Part shown: one piece after another, positions 43,431 to 53,396 of the stretch
Layout of the letters: each line of letters starts with the position of its first letter
Position numbering within the stretch: position 1 is the stretch's first letter
NCBI GenBank assembly: GCA_950295325.1
Contig: OX485805.1
Span: forward strand, 30,429,501 to 30,493,500
DNA: 64,000 bases
DNA from: Polytrichum commune
Lineage: Eukaryota > Streptophyta > Polytrichopsida > Polytrichales > Polytrichaceae
Direction: 5' to 3'
Notes under the pieces: generated by a model
Databases searched by the model: none
Seen by the model: only the letters and a program-made list of their open reading frames with translations
Told to the model about the DNA's origin: nothing
Program-made: the position numbers and the translations under genes

Positions 43431-46285
43431 AGACCGTAGATATAGGTAGCTTTGAAATCTCTACAAAGAAATTCAACTTAGTGAAACTGATGTAAAATGC
43501 ACCCCACCGATGCGATTCTAGCTGTGATTCCAGATCACCACATTCCTTCCCAAGCAATCATCAAAGATTTGAAGTCGTGTACCTCCCCACTTTCCAAAAA
43601 GTATTCAGAACCGACACCTCTCCGAGGTGTAGTTGCCTTCAAACTGGCAGCTCTGTCCGCTACATCAACCAACAGTCCATGGAAACAGTTAATATCTCTA
43701 GATATTAGTGTACTTCAGTTGCAATGTTTCAAAGTTCACCAGAACACATGTGCATTTCATCCTAATGAAACCCTATCCACGTCATTTACAGTCACCACAA
43801 CCAGGAGAACAAGCACATCGAAGACATTAGCAGAACACATATGACCCACTATAATGTTAGTGACACGTGAACTGCTATTACAAGTGAGGCAATAAAAGAC
43901 ACAAGGTGCCTGAAAAAAACCAGAAGTGGCCGCGGTTAATTGCAAAGAATCTAAAACTTGAGTAGGTACACAAAAATGTATGAATGAGACTGTTTGCCAA
44001 CCTGTTAAACAGTGGTTCTACCAACCTTTGTACCCTGGAAGATGATTTATGAAACCAGAGGTGTAGTAAAAACCGGGCGACTTATGAAAGACCGACAAAA
44101 TGCAATGAGTGCATCAAGTCACATGCTTCAAAGCAGTTTCTGCACTGCTAGTCCTCCACTCTGTGCACGGGAAAATCTCAGAACAGAGAATATGAAACAA
44201 AATGGCACTGACGAGCCAGAGTCACAATACAACTCAGAAACACAACAAATCTGCTGGACTTGGGAATTTGATTCATTATGTTACTGGACACTAGTCTTCG
44301 ATGGACATGAAATGAGTCTTCATCAAGGTTATTGGCATTGATCACCACATGACCAAGTATTTCCCGCCTTAATCTTTCGCCCATAAAGAGTACCAAACAG
44401 AACCATGTCACATTAATGACACCGGGCAAACCTTGTTGCACCAGAAGTCAGTAGTGGAGTAAGTCACCTGCACTTTAGGAAGACTAGAGCAAGGGTAAAG
44501 CAAGAACCTTCATGAGATACAATTTGCAGATGTATATAGATAAAAGATGAGCAGGAGATATGTACAAAACACACAGCTGTGGCTGACCCAACAGGGAACC
44601 AGATGGAGGACTAGATCAACCATGACGAAACAGACAGGTGTCTCCGACCTTGACTAAAAGAAAAGGCAGAATCGCAGTAAGGACATAACCTTGGGAAACG
44701 TCAAAGAAACTGGATATATTCAAAACAAAACGTATCAAAATTGTTCTTCACCCATTGTGCAGGTTCCTCACCAATTTGAGTTTCAATCTCAGTTAGAAGG
44801 GACTCTGGAGATACTGAAACAATCAAACAAATTGAAAAGATCCCACAAGAATCAGCCAATTCTCCGTGGCATTCAAAATCAAGAACCTTAATGTGGATCT
44901 GCGGTAGCATCATGATTAATTGAAGTAAGGATAATGTCGGTAGCGTGATCTTCACAAACAACAACACAATACGAAGAGGTGCACTCACTGATACCCTGTG
45001 AGATGCAAAAAGATTTGTAGGAAAGGGCAGATGCACTTTAAACTCTTAGCGCAACGACCTATGCAAGTTCATTTTGCGAACTCCATGGCATGACTATTGA
45101 GGAGAGGAACATCGTCAATTTTCTCCAGAAGCGATATTGGTAAGGACGCAGTTTTCAAGCACGTCGGAAGGAACGTATTCAACAAACACACAGCATACCC
45201 AGCCAAAAGCATCGATTCTGAGGTAAACACAACCACATATACTTGTCGACGTCTAAAATTTAAATAAAAATGGGAGCAGAGACAGAGGGAACTAACCATT
45301 CAAGAACCAGTGCCCAGAACGTGAAATCAGAGAGCAGCTGCGCACTTCCAGAAAATGGACTGGGAGGGGTTCAGAAATGGAAGGCACAATTACATTGAGA
45401 CCCACTTTTCTCATGGCACTGCGAAGAAGAAGAATAACACAAACAGATTGAGAATACAGGAAAGAGAACACTTTCGCAAGCTGATAATGGAAGTGCAAAG
45501 AAGAAGCAGTGTAAATAATCTGGCATCAGAGGTGACCAGTTTTTATTGCAACAACTGCCTCATACCTTTAGATGTTAATAATAAAAATAGAACTACAACA
45601 AGCAAGATCTGCTTGGTACTACATCGTGATGATAAACAGGGTCCAATTTTCCCTGGGAATAAGTCTGTTTGTAAGTTCAGGCTACCAGCCAAATGTCAAA
45701 TGCAGCCCTCACTTTGGGGAAAGAAGGCGTACGCGTCTTCCACAAAGTTATGCTATCTGTCGCGGCTGCTCTGCAAATTGAGTCCCTATTTTGAGCTTCA
45801 TCATACCTGGTCGCACCTCTCGAAGCTGCAAAGAACTAAGCCAAAAAACCCACAATTGTGGACCTGTCCTCACAAATCGGCTTGAATTGATCTACCTAAC
45901 TAACCAACCAGAGCATCATCATGGCCTCAAGTCACCATATCTGCAATAATCTTCATCAAAACTTCTTCGAGAGGAACTAAATTACTGAGTGTAAGACGCC
46001 TTGAGCAGCAGCTGGCAGCCATAAAAGAATCAAAGAAACTCGTTCCCATCCATCCAACTGTGAGACTTCAAATGTCTCAACAGGACTACTAAAGCACTAA
46101 CGGCTTTCCTCATCCTCAGGCAAACCCAATTGCCATGCAGGGATGATGATAATGATGATGATGTCGTGAAGCATTAAGCCGGAAAGAGCGACTACTACTA
46201 CGGGAAAGGGAGGGGGCGGGGGGTAACTGTTTCGATACCAAAAAATGTGTGAGGATGGAAAATAATTCAAGGACTCTTTCAACAA
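43431..46285 (-). other. Non-repetitive tract downstream of PLATZ, possibly transcribed
   Basis: The texture changes here: none of the dispersed families is seen over almost 2.9 kb. Read on the - strand it looks like plant transcript with introns. GACCAG|GTATGATG near 45806 and ATCTAAAG|GTATGAGG near 45565 resemble splice donors; a pyrimidine tract ending TTCTTCTTCTTCGCAG near 45421 resembles an acceptor. ORFs (up to 176 codons +, 111 codons -) match nothing known. The simplest reading is a long, possibly spliced 3' region of PLATZ or a separate non-coding transcript. This is inference from local signals only. Confidence 0.35.
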
Positions 46286-47065
46286 CTAACAAAATGGCGA
46301 TCTATGAGGTGTGCCTTTCCTTCTCTTCACAGATACCGGTACAATTACAGACTTCGGAGAAGTCACAATCGCGGAGAGACGTCCGCTACGGACCTTCTTC
46401 GGCAACAACAGCGTTGAAGCTGTGGAGGCTACTCCTCCAAACCCAGTCCCGTCACTTCCCGTTGAAGTGGAGGAAGTTTGCGCTCCTGTTTGCAGATCAT
46501 CAAACGGCGAGTCAGCGAGAAGCTCCTCCTCATCGCTGTCGTTCTTCTTCAAGCTGTGGGTAGGCGAGCAAGAGAAGAAGCCGTAAGGCGGCTGCTGTTT
46601 GTTATCAGGAAGGAGACTCGCAATATCTTTTCCCGATCGAATTACCGCGTCTACCTTACACGCCACGGAGCAGTATAAATAACCATCTTGTAGACTTCTG
46701 TCGCAGGTTGCACAAGCGTTCCCAAGCCCTTTCGATGGGCGTGGCTGCGGCCGTTGGTTGAGAAAGACCACTCTGGCGCTGTTGATGATGTATGTTTGCA
46801 CTTGCTGGCAGTCGAGTAGCCGTTGAATGTCTTGTAGACGTATCACATCGTGGTAAACATATCGCCGGATCTGGAGGAGACAGTGCTTGTGGTGGCTGGG
46901 AACACAATGCTGACAGACTCCCCCATTGCAGTCTACACAGAATACATTGCGTTCGTTCTTTTTCAGTGCGGCGTGCTTCGTGCAGGGGACGAAGAATTTC
47001 TCTGTCAGCAGCGCGTCCAACCACGCTGGCTTCTGAGGTATCACGGATAAGTCGTATCCTACCAT
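46286..47065 (-). CDS. PLATZ-family zinc-dependent DNA-binding protein
   Basis: A 259-residue protein in one uninterrupted frame; the ATG sits in a favourable GCCATGG context. PLATZ proteins bind A/T-rich DNA in a zinc-dependent way and act, mostly as repressors, in the nucleus. The first zinc region uses Cys28, His31, Cys43, Cys46, Cys51, Cys54 and His58/59/61; the hallmark LLQIRRYVYHDVIRLQDI follows at 63-80, then VVFLNQRPQPRPSKG (99-113). The second is Cys118-x2-Cys121-x10-Cys132-x3-Cys136. A Ser/Thr/Gly-rich region (195-218) precedes a basic C-terminus SVKRRKGTPHRSPFC, typical of the family and a probable nuclear signal. Length is normal. Many PLATZ genes are split by introns inside the conserved domain; here none interrupts it, so intron loss or an old retrocopy is possible. 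All expected metal ligands are present, so it is probably functional. Confidence 0.96.
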   Translation of the reverse strand: MVGYDLSVIPQKPAWLDALLTEKFFVPCTKHAALKKNERNVFCVDCNGGVCQHCVPSHHKHCLLQIRRYVYHDVIRLQDIQRLLDCQQVQTYIINSARVVFLNQRPQPRPSKGLGNACATCDRSLQDGYLYCSVACKVDAVIRSGKDIASLLPDNKQQPPYGFFSCSPTHSLKKNDSDEEELLADSPFDDLQTGAQTSSTSTGSDGTGFGGVASTASTLLLPKKVRSGRLSAIVTSPKSVIVPVSVKRRKGTPHRSPFC

Positions 47066-48186
47066 GGCTCCAATAGCAAGCTTGCAACGAGGGTGTGCAA
47101 CGATTTGGTCAGGTCAAGTCAGGTCAGGTCAGGTCAGGTCAGGCCTTCTTCCTTCAAAGAAGGATGATCTCTACCCGACGAGGAGCGAGGAGTGTGGTTG
47201 ACCTTGTCATAGATTTGGCTGCTGAGCAAGATGAGTTGCAGAAGAATAGCCTGCGAAGACGACTGTAGAAGACGACATGAGCTCCAGCCACCTTTATGGC
47301 GCGCAAGGTGGAGAATCTAAGGCGCGCAAGGTGCTGAGAGTGTCCAAGACAGTCTTAGAGGAGACATCTAAGTCGTCCAGAGTTGCCAATTGAGGAAGCC
47401 TTCCCATATGAGACAGATCAGGCCACTGAAGATCAGCAGCTTCTTTTATCCACCTTGGTGTAGCCTCCAGTGGTCAACAGTGCCAAATTGCCCTCAAGAA
47501 CTAACCAAAACCACTACTAAACTCCTTCCCCGCGAGTGTGTCTAAACAGTCTCAATTGTACTACCAAGTCACCTCAAGAAAGCCGCTCTCACCTCTAATT
47601 CCCTGAGCACACACACCAACACACGCAAACCTCTTGAGAATGTGCCACTTCTTTCAACTCATTCACTCACTCACTTCCTCACTACAATTGCGCACCTGCA
47701 CCACTCCCCATCACACAATTTCCCGCACTCCCAAGAGCTCACACCTCTCCAACTCACTTCCAGCCGCCTCCTAGCTCTCCTTACAATTCAAACAATCTAA
47801 GATCTCCCAGTCCACACTAACCCCCCTCCCAATTCAAGAAGCCCGTACCAAAACTCAAGCGCAATTGCCTCAATTACCAGCCTACACTTTCAGATCCACT
47901 GAGCCACTCCACAGCACAGGCAGATCCCCTCCTAGTAAACCACTCCCTTGGCAATTGACCCAACCTCCCCCCTCCTCTCACACACTAGCGCTCAACCACT
48001 CTTGACGCCTCCAATTGCTCCACAACAGCTCCCAACGGCGCAATCGAGCGAGTGCAGCCCCCGAGCGGCTCCGAATGGCGCAATCAAGCGCGTGGCGACC
48101 CTAGGGCGGCCCTGGCGGCGCAATTGAGCAGCTGCAGAAGTCGAATGAATGAGGCGCGAGCTCCGCCTCCAGAGGCAGCTGGTAAA
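47066..48186 (-). promoter_or_regulatory. 5' flank or leader of PLATZ
   Basis: A (TCAGG)n run lies at 47109-47143, about 45 bases upstream of the PLATZ ATG. GGCGCGCAAGGTG is repeated at 47298-47310 and 47321-47333. From about 47500 to 48060 the + strand is persistently C-rich and G-poor, a strand bias sometimes seen around transcription starts. No TATA box or transcription start could be placed. No other gene is visible. Confidence 0.35.
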
Positions 48187-48380
48187 CTAAGAAGGACGGA
48201 CAGAGTGCGTGAGCAGGCGGGAGAGGGAGGGAGGGAGAGGGGAGTGCGGCGGTGGTGGCAGAGCGAGGGAGAGAGCGAGCGAGCGAGGGAGGGGAGCAAG
48301 TGCGGGGCGAGGGGGAGCGAGGCGGGCTGAAGAGGGGAGGGCGAGGGGGCGTGAAAAGAGCGGCGCGGCGAGGTCTATGG
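48187..48380. repeat. G-rich purine tract with quadruplex potential
   Basis: Dozens of GGGAGG, GAGCGAGC and GGGGAG runs form several clusters of four or more G-tracts on the + strand (for example 48223-48243 and 48310-48350). On the - strand, the PLATZ coding strand, this is a CT-rich tract like many plant leaders. Long ORFs on both strands here are low-complexity artefacts. A (CTGC)n run follows at 48424-48450. Confidence 0.6.
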
Positions 48381-48549
48381 GCTCGGAGCTCTTCTGCCCT
48401 GCTCTTCCGCTACTGCTACCCCGCCCTGCCTGCCTGCCTGCCTGCCTGCTCGCCCTGCGGCCGCTGCTGTCTTCTCGGCTGGCCATGGCGGGAACGCGGA
48501 ACTCCACTGTTGCTGCTGCTTCTGCATCTCCACCACCACCCCCCCTCCT

Positions 48550-49060
48550 GCATCTCTCTCTCTCTACCCATCCTCTCTCCTCCATCCTTGCTGTAGGCAT
48601 CTTCTCTCCTCTCTCTCTCTCTCTACATGTCCTCTCTCCTCTGTCTTCGGTGGAGGCATCTTCTCTCCTCTCTCTAGTCATCCTCGCCCCTCTCCCTAGG
48701 CCTCTTCTCTCCTCTATCCTTGGTCTACGCATCTTCTCTCCTCTCTCTACTATTCTCTCCCCTATGTCTTCGGTGGAGGCATCTTCTCTCCTCTATCCTT
48801 GCTCGAGCATCTTCTCATCCTCTCTCTACTCATCCTCTCTCTAGACCTCTTCTCTCTATCCTTGCTCGAGCATCTTCTCTCCTCTCTCCGACGTCTTTGG
48901 TGTAGGCATCTTCTCTCCTCTTTCTAGGCATCCTCTCTCTAGACCTCTTCTCTCCTCTATCCTTGCTCTAGCATCTTCTCTCCTCTCTCTATACCTCTTC
49001 TCCCTCCTCTAGACATCCTCTCTCCTCTGTCTAGGCATCTTTTCTCCTCTGCATTTTCGA
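48550..49060. repeat. Pyrimidine minisatellite, GCATCTTCTCTCCTCTCTCT units
   Basis: The + strand is almost all C and T, built from irregular repeats of GCATCTTCTCTCCTCT with linkers such as TCTTCGGTGGAG, TCCTTGCTCGA and CTAGACCTCTTCTCTCC. Spacing varies. Together with the G-rich tract it makes about 0.9 kb of strongly strand-biased sequence 1.1-2.0 kb upstream of PLATZ. ORFs through it are artefacts. Confidence 0.8.
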
Positions 49061-49082
49061 CCAGGGCTGAAAGAGGCGGCTG

Positions 49083-49165
49083 GGGCAAACCAACCCATAC
49101 ATTGGTTCCTTGGAGGCAAGGGCTTGGGCATCCAACAAGGAACGAGCATGTGGGTTGGTTCGCCC
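49083..49165 (-). mobile_element. Solo copy of the foldback element amplified at 16.4-17.1 kb
   Basis: GGGCAAACCAACCCATACAT, TGGTTCCTTGGAGGCAAGGG, CTTGGGCATCCAACAAGGAA and CGAGCATGTGGGTTGGTTCG then CCC: the reverse complement of the hairpin in each tandem unit. No spacer from the tandem units accompanies it, so the 83-bp hairpin is the mobile part. Target duplication is not clear. Confidence 0.85.
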
Positions 49166-50814
49166 AAATCTTAGAGAGACATGGTCCTAGAATGCATAGT
49201 GAAGGTAAGGGGACCCAATCATAGTCTTTTCTTAATACGCCTTTTCAATCCTCATTATCGGGGAGGCATTACCTCGATCTATTGATCTACCTATCTATCT
49301 ATCCATATGCACCAATTTCACGTGCAATTAGGTTGTCCCACGTTCATTTATCAACGTTCCACACTACTTTGAGTTTTTAGTACCACGGTAACTAAATACA
49401 AGTATTGTTTTCTTATTGTGGTTTTTATGGGTACGATTGAACAAAGTTGTAATTTTGGTATATTGATTTTGACACCAAGTGATTTGCATGTGTAAAGAGC
49501 AACCTAGTTGCGCATACCAATGTACCCATTGCATGCTAGGGAAAGCATCCAAGATCAAAGACACTGCAAAATCAAGCAATCATGTTGGTCAAGAGTAAAA
49601 TCTTGACCCAAGAATTTTGGACACTAGGGTCCATGTCCAAGGTATGAAAAAATGGGAGTAGTGTTAATGTGGAATCACTCTCCCATCAAATTTCGGCAGC
49701 TTTAATTCGTATAAATACTCCACCTAGTTGGAGTAACCATTCTTCAAGCTTGGGTCCCATCTTGAGTTTGAAAATAAGGGGTGCATTGGACCCGAACTCT
49801 AATGTAAACCTACCTTAAGTTTACATGTTTCATTTTGGTATCTATGACCTTTTTGTATAGTGTATTGCATTTAAATGACCATGTTCCCAATATTGATTGT
49901 CATACGGAACGGGCCACATCATAGAAACCTTACGCATCGAGGCACTTGAAGTGTTACTCTCATGCCACATCAACATTGCATCTTCTAATCAACAATTACA
50001 TGGCACATGGAATTGCCTCTCAATAGAATAACTATTACGTGTCCCAGGAATGGGAGGGGGGGTAAGATATTTTGTGCCCCTCTGGGACAAAGGCACATTA
50101 AAACCTTAAGGTCCATACATAGTTGCCTTATGAGTCCATGCACTTTAATTTAATCTCATGCCATGTCAACATTTGCATGTCTTCTAACCAATAATCACAT
50201 GTCACCTCCTCTTGAAAGAAAATAACTCATTTGTGTCACCGGGGGGGGGGGCATGGTATACATTATCACATGGATCGGCACATATATGTATGGACAAAAT
50301 GTGAACGGTGTCTTTTGCTACGATGAGCATGTTTTCTTAATACCTCGCACATAAACAATATGAGACCAGGCGTGAACATAAGAACATACACCCAAAATAC
50401 ATCATGTGTTCAAAAGAGATCGGACTACAAATTCAACATTCATTAACGATATTAACAAATCATCTCGCACTAAGTGTATCATGCGAGAAGTGATGGTTTG
50501 GAGGAAAGTGTACGATTAAGGCCCGCTTTGGTTAAGTGTATCTTCATTGTTCAAGGGGCTTTCTTCTATGGTATGGTGTTTGATGGGATGCATGTGAAGA
50601 TGACATAGTGAGAACTTCGACATAGAGGGGTCATAGGTTAGGGAGCGAGACACACAAAAACATGCAGGTCATGGGGCCCGAGCTCATACTCGGAAGAGTA
50701 CTGGCTTTGTAATCCAAAAGGATCCAAGGGAGAGTAACTTACTTCACGTCGGGTCAGGGTTCAGAGCAGCAAGGCTCACACAGAGTTTGGGCAATTAGAA
50801 TTTAGGGCCACTTC
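49166..50814. other. Intergenic DNA, GGGCC-type end and family H piece
   Basis: TAA followed by GGCCCGCTTTGG at 50517-50531 is a left-type end of the GGGCC family. Positions 50330-50475 contain family H words (ATGTGTTCAAAAGAGATCGG). Positions 49895-50080 and 50100-50250 share phrases (CATGCC.TGTCAACATT.GCAT, AATCACATG, TTGAAAG.AAATAACT), a loose duplication. No gene. Confidence 0.4.
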
Positions 50815-51086
50815 TCACACACATAAGCCCAAAGAGCTTTGTGCGATTGTGAGATTGTGAGATTGTGAGAGCCCGAATAAAGTTTCCGAAGGCCGTCCCA
50901 AGACACTTTTCAAAATCGTGTGAATTTAGGGTGGTCACGGGCCCTCATGTGTGGTGTGAAGTCATATGTGACGGGCCTCTCAACCGAATGTAATTTCAAT
51001 GAATTTCTATTCATGCATGGTGCTCACACGTGATAAAATAGAGTGAATTGATGGTTAGGAGTGCCATGGTCTCCTGGTTTTTTTGC
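50815..51086. repeat. Partial GGGCC-family arm left of the large palindrome
   Basis: TTA then GGGCCACTTCTCACACACAT opens a segment that runs parallel to 51670-51930 (GTGTGAAGTCATATGT, AATTTCAATGAATTTCTATT, AGTGCCATGGTCT). It contains (GATTGTGA)n at 50844-50868. It breaks off where the palindrome begins. Confidence 0.65.
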
Positions 51087-51089
51087 TAA

Positions 51090-52168
51090 GGGCCACTTCA
51101 CACCAGAGATTGAGAGCCCATGACCAATACACTTCAAGTGCTCTTGTTGGTGGGAAAGGCGGAGCCGGTCCAAGTTCGTTGCACACTACACTTGAGAGAT
51201 GAACAGCGTATGCGAATGCAAGATGGGTGTAAAGTCGACATGGATTCGTGCATGGCTGCAAATGGATCATGTGTCACTTGGACTATTTTCAAAAACCGCC
51301 TCTTGGAGGTAGGCCTCACACAAAACCGGGAGACCATGGCACTCCGAACGCTCACAAATATTGATTTATTGTATTTTATCAAGTGTGAGGACCTACATGA
51401 ATAGAAATTCATTGAAATAGAATTTGGTTAAGGGCCCAATCACATATGACTTCACACTACACTTGAGGGTCCATGACCACACTACATAATTTTGGAGGTG
51501 GGTTGGGACGGCCTTTGAACACTTACTTTTGGGCTCCCTCATGGTCACGGCTCTTGGCTCCTGTGTGAAGTGGCCCTAAGCCTACCTCCAAGAGGTGGTT
51601 TGTAAAAATTGACCAAGTGAATATGAAACATAGTCCATTTGATGCCATGTAGGAATTCATGTAGACTTTGGGCCACTTCACACACAAGCCAAGAGCCGTG
51701 ACCATGAAATTGTACGAACCCAAAAGAAAGTGTCCAAAGGCTGTCCTAACACACCTCCGAAATCATGTAGTGTGGTCACGGACCCTCAAGTGTAGCGTGA
51801 AGTCATATGTACCTGGGCCCTCAACCAAATGCTATTTCAATGAATTTCTATTCATGCCAGTCCTCACACATGATGAAATAGAATAGATCAACAGTTGTGA
51901 GCGTTCGGAGTGCCATGGTCTTCCGGTTTTGTGTTAAGCCTACCTCCAAGAGGTGGTTTTTGAAAATAATCCAAGTGACCATGAAACATGATCCATTCGA
52001 TGCCATGTAGGAATCCATGTAGACTTTACATCCATCTTGCATTCACATACTCCGTTGGTCCCTCAAGCGTAGTGCGAAGCGAACTTGGACCGGCTCCGCC
52101 TTTTCCACCAACGAGAGCGCTTGAAGTGTAATGGTCACGGGCTCTCAACCTCGTGTGTGAAGCGGCCC
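51090..52168. mobile_element. ~1.08-kb palindrome of two inverted GGGCC-family elements
   Basis: Left arm 51090-51576 (about 487 bp) and right arm 51670-52168 (about 499 bp) are inverted copies across a 93-bp centre. Each arm is itself bounded by family termini: it begins GGGCCACTTCACAC or GGGCCGCTTCACAC and ends GTGTGAAGTGGCCC. Shared blocks include GGAAAAGGCGGAGCCGGTCC (left arm GGGAAAGGCGGAGCCGGTCC), ATGGCACTCCGAACGCTCAC and GAATAGAAATTCATTGAAAT. The central 93 bp duplicates part of the arm (CCTCCAAGAGGTGG). ORFs of 64-94 codons recur in the arms because the DNA is repeated; they resemble no transposase. Confidence 0.8.
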
Positions 52169-52297
52169 TTTAACATCCATTTTGCATTCACTTAACTCTA
52201 CTAGTCCCTCAAGCATAAGTGTGAAGCGAACTTGGACCGCCTCCACCTTGTCCACCAATGAATGAGAGTGCTTGATGTGAAATGGTAGCGGCCCTTA
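52169..52297. repeat. Direct duplication of the palindrome's right tail
   Basis: TTTAACATCCATTTTGCATT, CCCTCAAGCATAAGTGTGAA, GCGAACTTGGACCGCCTCCA and AGCGGCCC followed by TTA repeat 52026-52171 in the same orientation with divergence. This shows the family copies are added in clusters. Confidence 0.7.
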
Positions 52298-53254
52298 TAA
52301 AAGTATGAGTCAAATATTGCATATAATATAATACGGTAGCCCGAAGTTTACCATGGCTCACTGCTCGTTTCAAATTTTATCCAAAATTGGAAACCAATTA
52401 TCACAGAACATTGCATTAGATTATTCAGCTTCTCTGAAGTGTTTATGTGGGTCCAACAAATCCAGGTAGGTCACTTATTCTCGAGCCTTGAGCATCGATT
52501 CAAATATTTATGACACTCATTCTCAACTTTTAAGAATGGTTTAGGCCTTCTACAAATGGCGGTTGCTAATTCGGGAATTTGGGTATTGTAGATCTTAAAT
52601 GGTTTACTAGTAGACATAAGGTCTAGCCACACATCTCAGTTAAGGTTCCAGTTAGAGTAAGTAACCACTCAAATTAGTTATATTGTGCCCGCACTGCATG
52701 GTTAAGAGACTTTGTTAACATATGAGGTGGCTAATCTATGTGAGAGCTAATCCTTCTCTGGGTCATACCACCTAATTCTAATCAAGGTTTAAATAAAATT
52801 TATGAAAATAGAAGTTAGCTAACTTTCGAGACTTTGTTTTTGTGAGGAAATCTTGATCATCCATACCCCTACTGCTAACAAATATGAGTAGCCCAAGTTT
52901 TTGTCTTGAATGTTTGCCTTTCATTTTTCCCATCTCTTCTCCGTTCCGCTACAAGGTGGACCACGTTGTTTCTTACATTATCCCACATTAGCATACATTT
53001 TAATAATATAAAATAATATAAAAATATCATATTTTTTCAATGTTCCAATTTAGATATTTAGTATTACATAATGGTAATGTATTTTAATTGTAATGGAACA
53101 CAAATGATGCGGGCCGCATAAATATAATGTATCATAATTAGTGTCATTTTCAAAACTTGGGCAAGTTGAGCAAAACTTTGGTCAGTCAACCTTAACTCCT
53201 CTCTCAAATTGATCATCGTTCGGTTGATGCGATTGGTTAGCTCACATGTGAGTT
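52298..53254. other. Intergenic DNA, nothing firm seen
   Basis: AT-rich non-coding sequence without a recognised element or gene. Confidence 0.4.
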
Positions 53255-53255
53255 A

Positions 53256-53396
53256 CTATAGAGGGCTCCCTAAAGTGCCGGAATGTCGTCTCCATGTGGG
53301 ATACAAGTGGGTCATGGCAAACGTGAGCACAACATGTGGCAACATTTGAGGGGGAAATAATTCTTTTGTGTTGGAATAGAGAGCCCTCTACGGTAG
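53256..53396. mobile_element. AGAGGGCTCTC MITE, copy 2
   Basis: Left end CTATAGAGGGCTCCCT; right end, other strand, CTACCGTAGAGGGCTCTCTA then TTCC. The interior matches 42911-43074 (GGGATACAAGTGGG, CATTTGAGGGGGAAATAATT). About 141 bp. Confidence 0.7.

Noticed and set aside
45355..45885. 176-codon ORF on the + strand
   Set aside because: It opposes the apparent transcript direction, has no family resemblance, and overlaps splice-like signals on the - strand.
48187..48844. 181- and 211-codon ORFs on opposite strands
   Set aside because: Both are translations of the G-rich and CT-rich tracts (Arg/Glu/Gly or Ser/Leu/Pro only). Open frames on both strands reflect composition.
51120..52042. Recurring ORFs of 64-94 codons in the large palindrome
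   Set aside because: They repeat because the arms are inverted copies; no transposase-like motif.
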